NCBI GenBank assembly: GCA_963931865.1
Contig: OZ007510.1
Coordinates: 15,401,589 to 15,465,588 of the forward strand
From: Axinella damicornis
Taxonomy: Eukaryota > Porifera > Demospongiae > Axinellida > Axinellidae
Direction of reading: 5' to 3'
Length of the DNA stretch: 64,000 nt
The position numbers and the translations under genes were made by a program. Below the pieces are notes generated by a model. The model did no database searches. It was not told where the DNA came from and saw nothing but the letters and a program-made list of their open reading frames with translations. Of the stretch, positions 57,174 to 64,000 are shown piece after piece; position 1 is the first letter of the stretch, and every line of letters starts with the position of its first letter.

Positions 57174-57433
57174 GGGGGGCTATGGAGTCACTAGTATATT
57201 TTGCATACTTGTAGATACGGATAGTTAGGTTGAGGGTTGGCAAACATGTTGCTGTATGTGGTATGTGTTGTGCATATGTTCACTTCCCTTGTGCTCCAAT
57301 ACACCCCTCCTCGCCGTCTCCCTTCCAGCTTTCCATTCAGCTCCAGCAGAGCAGCGAATACTGGTCACAGAAAGTGCGTGAGCTCTCAATCGACCTGGAG
57401 AAGTGCCAGGAGACACACAAACACGTGGACTGA
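54775..57433 (+). CDS. Unrecognised coiled-coil protein, 3' part
   Basis: Six exons join in phase and end at TGA 57431-57433: 54775-54918, 55756-55952, 56252-56285, 56475-56761, 57036-57130 and 57330-57433, about 287 residues. The frame enters open at its left edge, so the start lies upstream, probably in or before the gap. Residues 1-150 are strongly heptad-like (QKQLSDKRQQVLDLERKVA, LMRRLGELEEQYDGLQRY). A Ser/Gly-rich linker follows, then a short conserved-looking tail with a repeated pattern (KEYWIRRATELSIQLQ, SEYWSQKVRELSIDLEKC). I do not recognise the family; the EYW-x-(R/Q)-x-x-x-ELS pair would be a good search probe. The donor after 57130 opens a (GT)n(G)n run. Confidence 0.7.
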
Positions 57434-58316
57434 CAGAATTACTTTATAGCTTTAAAAATTCTGTAATTTTTTCCCTAGGGAATTCTTCTATTTCATTTGG
57501 CAAATGGTTACTTTGCAACCTTCTAAATCACACACAACTCCTGTTGGTTGCACGCCCAGCTAATTTGTCTGTTTGTAATTCACCTCAATACTGTCAGGCA
57601 TTGAAGAAACACTCATCCTCACCGGCTACTCTTATTTTCATAGTAATTATTTTGTGAACTTTTTTCTGAAATCTGAATTGATTTGCTGTTGTCATTTCAG
57701 GATATTAACAGTGCCAGTTGGTCTATGATAGGAAGGGTTTCAGTTACACCGGCACTTTCTGTCTCATTTTGTTTACTATGGGCAAAGCTGTGGGAAGCTT
57801 TGTTCAAGGCACTAAGCATTTGTAGTGCTACAATCCCAATGTTCAAGTGCTTTGAAGACCCTCAAATTAATGCGAACCGGAATACACGTATATGTACACA
57901 AGAATTCCCTCATAAATTCAAGGAATTCACCCTTTGTGGGGATCGCCTGGGAAGTGGATTGAATTCAGCGTTTGGCAGCCATTCGAGCAATGAATCACAC
58001 AGCAATACGATTGGCGCGGCATCCTTTGCGAGATCGGATGTCAAAGGCACGTAATTACAGTCGTATCCCTTTGATGTGTGCCGACCAGACCGCAAGCACA
58101 TAACAGTGGCGTTCTTGCTGTCTGTAGCGAAGCTTTGTTCTGATAGAAGCGGAACTGTGTGCGGGGAGGTGAACGTCTTCACCTATTATGTCATCCTTTG
58201 GTCTAACATCAACAAGAAGTGTTGGTCAATTATTCGAGTCGTCCTGCAGTTGATATTGCCGTCACCTGGAGTAAGGATATTTTTTGGTGTGTATGTGAGT
58301 AGAAGAGCTCTCGGAA
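57434..58316 (+). promoter_or_regulatory. Axin 5' region with clustered TCF/LEF-like motifs
   Basis: 883 bp between a stop codon and the Axin ATG. CTTTG or CAAAG cores occur near 57797, 57850, 57932, 58024, 58043, 58069, 58132 and 58196. The best is CCTTTGATG at 58068-58076, a full TCF/LEF consensus. Open frames here look non-coding. The start of Axin transcription is not determined. Confidence 0.45.
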
Positions 58317-61300
58317 ATGGATGATTCCGATCTGGCGTTGGAGCAGGCCCTGCACAGGTTGGGTGGTGGGGAAAATGACATGAACGAGATGGAGGAGGAA
58401 TCTAGCGACAGCGACTCAAGTCAAGGGGGGCGGGAGGGCGCCGAGATCCCATCCGACTCGGAGAGGCCGATGGCAAGAGAGTGTCTCTACTCGCCGCGCT
58501 CACAGGATCTCAGCCCCAGCTACCACCCCCGTCCCCGCTCACAGCAGCAGCAACGTATGAGGGAGAACACGCGCTCCGTTCCCGTCTCCGTCTCAGCCTC
58601 GTGTGTGAGCGAACTGCCCATCTCCCTGAGGACTATCATTGAGGACGACAGGACGTTTCTGATGTTCAGGCGGTTTCTGAAGGACCAGTGCATCACCAGG
58701 AATTTGAACTTTTGGTTGTCTTGTGAACATTACAGACATCTGCCAGCGGACAACGGGAATCTGCTCAGCGAGGTCGCGCAAGCAGTGTACGCTAAGTTCA
58801 TCAAGTGCTCGGCTCCCCAGCGCGTCACCATCCTGGATCGCACCAAGAAACAGATCAAGATCAACCTTGAGTATCGCATCCCTCTGACCCCCTCTCTCTT
58901 TGAGACGGCTCAGGGTGAGATTTGGAGAATCATGGAGAAGAACGAGATGAGGCAGTTCCTTGTCTCCGACTCATTTGCTGATTGCTCCGTCTTCACAAAC
59001 CTTGAGTCAACCGTGTTCTCTAATGCCATGTACTCTCCCTCCATGGCCCAGCCGGCCTATGGCGTTTGTGGTGGAGGGTCTTTGCAGCAGTCGGGGTCTG
59101 AGGATTCCGCCTCCATCACTAGCGGGTGTGTGTGTGGTGCGTGTGTGTGGTGCGTGTGTAGTGTGTGGTGTGTGTGCATGTGTGTGCTTGGTGTGTGGTG
59201 TGTGTGCTTGGTGTGTGCGTATGGTGTGTGTGGTGCATGTGCATGTGTGTTGTGTAGTGTGTGTGTGTGAAGGGGGGAGGGAGGGGGGGGGTCAACATAG
59301 CTTGAAACTGAAGATGTTGGGCTGGTGGGGGTGTCATGGCGGGCTGTTACCATGGCAGGCCTGAGAAGGTGCCAGTGGAAGTGGCCAGGTCTTTTGAGCA
59401 CCTGTCTAGTCCCCTTATGACATTGTCCATCTCTCAACCTGTCCTGCAGTAGTGACGCTGGCCCGAGGAGTGCAGTGATTGGGCCACTCACAAGACCCTA
59501 CCCTACCGCCAACCGAAATGCCATGTCTGACACTGAAGGATCCAGGGTATGTATTAAATGAATAAGCCAGCCAGCAGATCTGTGCTTCTTTCCCATTGTC
59601 TGATTAGCTTGCAAATACCTTCCATGGCTGTGTGGGTTAATGGGTTGCCATGAAGATCAATTCATTTGTGTCAAGGTGTGGTGATCATAGATGGCTGCTT
59701 GTCCCTTGTGTCTATCGTACAGCACCACAGGGCACCAAGTACCGGCCCGCACATCACCAAGGACAAACCTGTCTCACAGGAAGACTTTGTGGCCATGGTG
59801 AGTGACAGGTTGCTGGCTGTTGAGAAAGACCGCGATGCCATGCGGAGAAGAGTGCAGGACCGAGCACGAAAACTGGGCCGGACCTACGAGGAGATAATGG
59901 TGAGCTTGATACTACTCTCCTGCCTAGTAGTTGGCCTTCCATATTAGGGTGGGCGAGGCATTATTTTGTGAACCCATTTTTCTGTGATTGTTGCTAGCCT
60001 GAAAGGAGGGCTGGTGCTTGTGGTGTATTCACTGCTATAGGGCCTGAATCAGTAGTGGAACACCCATTTACTTCACTTTATCCATATGTACTTATATTGT
60101 TTTACACAGGCCCTTGAATGGTACGACCTTCCTGAATCATTCAAGTTCTTGAATTTCAAGCCTGGGTCCTCTGTTCCTGGTTCGAATGCTGATTCAAGCG
60201 ACACGAGTCTCCTGAGACCGCCATCAGTCAGACACGTCCTCTCCCCGGTAAAGAACTCCCCCTCTCCCTACAGCTCATCTGCTTCCGTGAAGCAGCCCAT
60301 GGCCCACATCAACAGTCTCGCAATGAGGGAAGTGCAAGACGCTCTGAAGGATCTTGAGATCACCAATGAGGTCCACAAGAAGCAGAGGTCGCACGGCAGG
60401 ATGACTGGTAGTGCATGCAGCAGCTCCATATTCTCAACCACGTCCGATTCTGGTGTTGGTGACACCTGGGTGACAAGTGGACTCGTGACCCCCTCCAACC
60501 ACGACCGCCTCCGAGCGTATGTCCAGAAACAGAGCTTTCTGGCAAGTTCCATGCCGAAGCGGGATGCCCAGGCCCATGCAGCTGCCATTGCTCTGATCAG
60601 TAACTCTCCGCAGCCTGATTCATTGAATCCCCAAGTCCCTGTGGTCCCCGAGCACGAGGGAGTGGAGCGGCAACGGAGACACCACCAGTTTGTGCGTAAC
60701 TTCCCTGGTGCGTATTCGAGCGATGACAGCTCCTCGTGCTTCACGATGACCAGCAAGTCGAGTACGTCAGACCTCTTCATCCCACGTCGCATCCCCCACC
60801 CTCACTCAGTGTACTCCGATTCAGACGAACCCCACCACTACGGCTCGAGGTAACACACAGCTCTGGAGAGGCTTCCGTGTGTCCTCTAATTGGATGTGTG
60901 ATGTGTTAGTGCCCTGGGTGGTGGTGGGGAGATTAGGTTAGGCACTCCACTAAGTGATGGTGTGCCATGGGAAAGTTTACTCCATTCATTACCATACTTA
61001 CTTGGGTTCTTTGAAGTGCATAGAGAATACCTTTGTGTTCAATCAGCAATTTGTACTCTGTTATGGCATGAGCCAGCTTGATTTAGAGCAGATGTTCCCA
61101 TTAAGCGGGTGATCAAGACCAACTCCCTCACAACCCTCACACACCCACCAGGTACCATCGCCGTCAGCTCAGCACCCCAAAGCGCTCCCACCAACTGACA
61201 CACAAGCACACACCTGCCGGTCCCACAATTGCTGAGCAGAGAATGGGCCCAACCCAGAGACATTCTGGAGGGGACGTGCTGGTTGTGTACAACCTAGATG

Positions 61301-62326
61301 ACTTCCCCACACCCTATGCAAAGAGAATAGGGTCTTCAGACCTGACACTGGGAACCTTCAAAGACAAAGTGTTTGCAAGAAAAGGAGAATACAGGTCAGT
61401 TCAGTTTGTTGTAGCTTGGCTTTGTGTGTGGCTCTGAGCTGGTTTCTGAGTTGACTGGGAGCAATCAGCTTGTCACTTCAGACCTTTGAGGAATCCTTGA
61501 AGTTTTCTTTGTGGCCCTTTGAGTGTGTAATGTGCTTGAGGGATGGTTTACTCCAGCTGCTTTTATGTGTGCTAGGTATGCTTTGATAGTCAGTGCTGGA
61601 TTCCCTAACAAGCCTTCTATGTCCATTAGCCAACAAAATTTTAATGGCTTCCTCAATTGGGGCTACTCTAGAGGTGGAGGTGAAATGGGGCTTTTTAGAG
61701 GGCTGAAACTTGATACACCTCGCACTATCAGAAACCTCTTGGCTGTTGTAGCAAGATCACAGCCCCCTCCTGCCGCCACCCTTCGCTGTGAATGTCCTCA
61801 GGTTCCAATTACCAGCTGCCCCACTACCGCTAGGCATACGCTGAGGCCTTCTCGGATTAAATTGCCGCTTATCGTGTTATCCATCACACAGCCGTATAAG
61901 GGATCATGGAATTTAGGACTCTTGTGTAATCCAATAGAGTAATTCAAGCTCTACTTTCTAGCGGCCAGTAGCATAGTAGCATGTCCAGGATTCATGTTTG
62001 AGCCAGACTATCCCGCTCGGCAGAGACCCCAACATCTTGGTCAATCGTGACACTCCCCTTGCAACTTTGAACCAGTAGCTGGGTGGTGGTCCTTCCCATG
62101 CCTTATATGGAGGTTCAAGTGTCTCTGGTAGGGTTTCATGATCTGATGAAGTCACGAGCTTTTATTTAATTTTATGTACTGTACTATTTCCCTTCTCTCT
62201 AGATTTTTCTTCAAGCGGTATTGTGAAGAACTTAGCATGGAGATAATGGAGGAGTATTCAGACGACATGGTCGTGTTGCCGGTCAACCAAGGCAAAGTTA
62301 TTGGACGAGTTGAGAAAGTCACATAA
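58317..62326 (+). CDS. AXIN: Axin, Wnt pathway scaffold
   Basis: Core scaffold of the beta-catenin destruction complex. Six exons in phase give 729 codons: 58317-59125, 59450-59546, 59723-59899, 60110-60849, 61152-61394 and 62203-62326. The N-terminus (about 1-95) is acidic and Ser-rich. The RGS domain (about 100-225) is the APC-binding module: LRTIIEDDRTFLMFRRFL, NLNFWLSCEHYRHL, LFETAQGEIWRIME. About 305-360 (QEDFVAMVSDRLLAVEKDR) resembles the amphipathic GSK3-binding helix. The 740-nt exon encodes a Ser-rich middle with no obvious beta-catenin-binding helix. The C-terminal DIX domain (about 620-729) carries VLVVYNLDDFPTPYAKRI, LTLGTFKDKVFARKGEYRF and VIGRVEKVT, the last close to the end as in the family. 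The first donor (59126) opens a GT-rich intron. A single Axin is expected outside vertebrates, so no paralogue number applies. Confidence 0.96.
59126..59290 (+). repeat. TG-rich low-complexity run at an Axin donor
   Basis: GTGTGTGTGGTGCGTG-type repeats begin at the donor itself and end in a G-rich stretch. Confidence 0.9.
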
Positions 62327-62555
62327 CATATTTTGAACCTCCAGAAACATTTCATACTCTTTAACTCTTTTATGTCTGTGTTTCGTCCTGTTTACCGTCA
62401 GTTTCATACGCTGCCCACGTCAACTCTGCCACGCGAGAGCTATTTATTTCTACCAAATGTGTTGGCAGTTCTGCAATTTTCTGTTATTTTCTCATCGGCG
62501 CTCCTGCTCCTGTACATTGCCCACTCCACCATCACCATCTCTGGATAAAGCATTA

Positions 62556-62561
62556 TTTATT
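62556..62561 (-). terminator. Polyadenylation signal of the right-end gene
   Basis: TTTATT on the plus strand reads AATAAA on the minus strand, 72 bp past the minus-strand stop at 62633. Confidence 0.7.
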
Positions 62562-62632
62562 CTTGTAAGTCCAGTAATATATGTATGACTGACAATCTGA
62601 GAATCGAATCATGACCCTACTTGTGTTCAAAT

Positions 62633-62789
62633 CTACTCTGTTTCTCTGCCAAACAGTAGCTGCTTGACGGCCGTGGCCACCACGTAGGCAGCCATGAAGT
62701 GGGTGGCCCTGTAGGCATGTACAATGGCATACACAAGCAGAAGCAGTGAGAGGGTCATATCAGTTGATAGATCCAGCAGACTGAGCCAC
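62633..62789 (-). CDS. Last exon of an unrecognised membrane protein
   Basis: After an acceptor CAACACCAG (minus strand) an open frame of 52 codons ends at TAG 62633-62635. It contains one hydrophobic stretch, MTLSLLLLVYAIVHAYRA, then THFMAAYVVATAVKQLLFG. Codon-like composition, a good acceptor with a long C/T tract upstream, and an AATAAA downstream support a real 3' exon. Upstream exons lie beyond the pyrimidine array or outside the window. Family unknown. Confidence 0.6.
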
Positions 62790-62804
62790 CTGGTGTTGAG
62801 GGAT

Positions 62805-63475
62805 GGGTGTGTGTGTGTGTGTGAGAGGGAGGGATGCCCGTATAATTATATATGTGTGGGAGTGCATGTCCACATACAGTTATGTGTGAGAGTCCGAGAG
62901 AGAGAGAGGGAGTACGTGTCCATGTGTGGAAGAGGGAGGGAGGTGTGTGCATGCATGTGTGTGAGGGGTGTCCATGTGTGAGGGAGTGAGGGGTGTCCAT
63001 GTGTGAGGGAGTGAGGGGTGTGCATGTGTGAGAGGGAGGGAGCTAGTGAGGGGTGTCCATGTGTGAGGGAGTGAGGTGTGTCCATGTGTGAGGGAGTGAG
63101 GGGTGTCCATGTGTATGAGAGGGAGGGAGTGAGGGGTGTGCATGTGTGTGTGAGGGAGGGAGGGAGGGGTGTCCATGTGTGTGATGAGGGGGAGTGAGGT
63201 GTGTCCATGTGTGAGGGAGTGAGGGGTGTCCATGTGTATGAGAGGGAGGGAGTGAGGGGTGTGCATGTGTGTGTGAGGGAGGGAGGGAGGGGTGTCCATG
63301 TGTGTGATGAGGGGGAGTGAGGGGTGTGCATGTGTGTGTGAGGGAGGGAGGGAGGGGTGTCCATGTGTGTGATGAGGGGGAGTGAGGGGTGTGCATGTGT
63401 GTGTGAGGGAGGGAGGGAGGGGTGTCCATGTGTGTGATGAGGGGGAGTGAGGGGTGTGCATAATTACGTGAGAGG
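62805..63475 (-). repeat. GTGTCCATGTGTGAGGG minisatellite
   Basis: Roughly 25-bp units with longer higher-order units (GTGTGATGAGGGGGAGTGAG repeated at 63180-63450). Pyrimidine-rich on the minus strand, upstream of the acceptor at 62790. Confidence 0.95.
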
Positions 63476-64000
63476 GGTAGTGTGAGGAGAGAGGGAGCTA
63501 CAGCGCTCTGCAGTGGTCTTGCAACAGACTTTGTGAACGGAAGTCATGTGACAGCAGTTCTCTGGCCAATCATTGTTTTGTAGTCACATGCAAGTGGCTA
63601 CATACAGTACTCTGCAGTGTCAGTGACATGCTCGACTGTTTGTTTTTGGCTATGCAGTTGAAGTTACTCCGCAGGAAGTTATTTCACAGCATCAGCAGGT
63701 GATTCAGTTGCACAGTGCCTTGATCGCTACAAGCATTGTGCCAGGTATAAGCGCTCGCTGTAAAGTGCTTAATTGTCCGTCCTGGTTCACGAGGCCATTG
63801 CAGCAACATTGCTGTGAGCACTCTTATATTTGTCAAATCACTCATTCACGTGACTTCCAGTGATTCCCTTTGCCTGAAAATTGCAAGAATGAAGCGCTGT
63901 AACTGGTACAAGACAGCAGATGTCACCAATTCAATGGTGTGCTGAAATGTACAGTGCAAAAATGATACTGGGCAGGAAACTAGGATCCATAAACAGCTGT
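63476..64000. other. No gene recognised
   Basis: Mixed-composition sequence without a convincing exon on either strand; probably intron of the right-end minus-strand gene. Confidence 0.4.

Noticed and set aside
57683..58324. Open frames of 80-120 codons between the coiled-coil gene and Axin
   Set aside because: No homology, no splice partners, and they overlap the likely Axin promoter region.
59126..59270. Read-through extension of the Axin first exon into a Cys/Val-rich peptide
   Set aside because: It is the GT-rich start of the intron. Splicing at 59125 restores a phase-correct Axin frame.
62846..63461. His/Thr/Pro-rich open frames on the minus strand
   Set aside because: Translation of the GTGTCCATGTGTGAGGG minisatellite; no start context and no homology.

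Overview
This is nuclear genomic DNA from an animal. Every gene is split into many short exons, and the gene set includes an Axin with both RGS and DIX domains, a chimaerin, GlcNAc-1-phosphotransferase alpha/beta (GNPTAB) and a neurobeachin-like protein. Introns are mostly short and intergenic gaps are only 150-350 bp. The compactness together with an RGS-DIX Axin suggests an early-branching metazoan, most plausibly a sponge. That is an inference from gene content and layout; nothing in the window proves the species.

Layout, left to right: a repeat-rich flank (1-1990); NUP85 (+, 1998-7185); an ankyrin/SOCS-box gene (-, 7461-8667); RPL18 (+, 8890-11253); PIGA (-, 11411-15048) with a complete 5S rRNA gene in one intron (13090-13209, +); chimaerin (+, 15248-23959); GNPTAB (-, 24312-35709); an NBEAL1/2-type BEACH protein (+, 35928 to about 53660), cut off in its PH domain by a 200-base run of N (53801-54000); the 3' part of an unrecognised coiled-coil gene (+, 54775-57433); Axin (+, 58317-62326); and the last exon of a membrane-protein gene (-, 62633-62789) that runs off the right end. 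From NUP85 to NBEAL the strands alternate strictly. This gives three head-to-head pairs sharing 199-222 bp promoters and three tail-to-tail pairs 157-352 bp apart.

The genes are ordinary cellular functions (nuclear pore, ribosome, GPI-anchor synthesis, Rac GAP signalling, lysosomal enzyme targeting, BEACH trafficking, Wnt scaffold) and do not form one pathway. Exon-intron models were built by hand from reading frame, GT/AG sites and matching phases. They close exactly for RPL18 (187 codons), PIGA (441), chimaerin (568), the SOCS-box gene (369) and Axin (729).

The most unusual feature is the repeats. Nearly all the long C/T arrays lie at the 3' ends of introns, pyrimidine-rich on the sense strand of the host gene whichever strand that is. 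In at least three introns the tandem array contains copies of the real splice site plus adjoining exon bases (NUP85 acceptor, NBEAL acceptor, GNPTAB donor). Dispersed repeats include a family with long terminal inverted repeats, a small hairpin family with about twelve copies, a TTAA/CCCTTTG-ended element, a repeat carrying internal 29-bp units, and two foldback elements.
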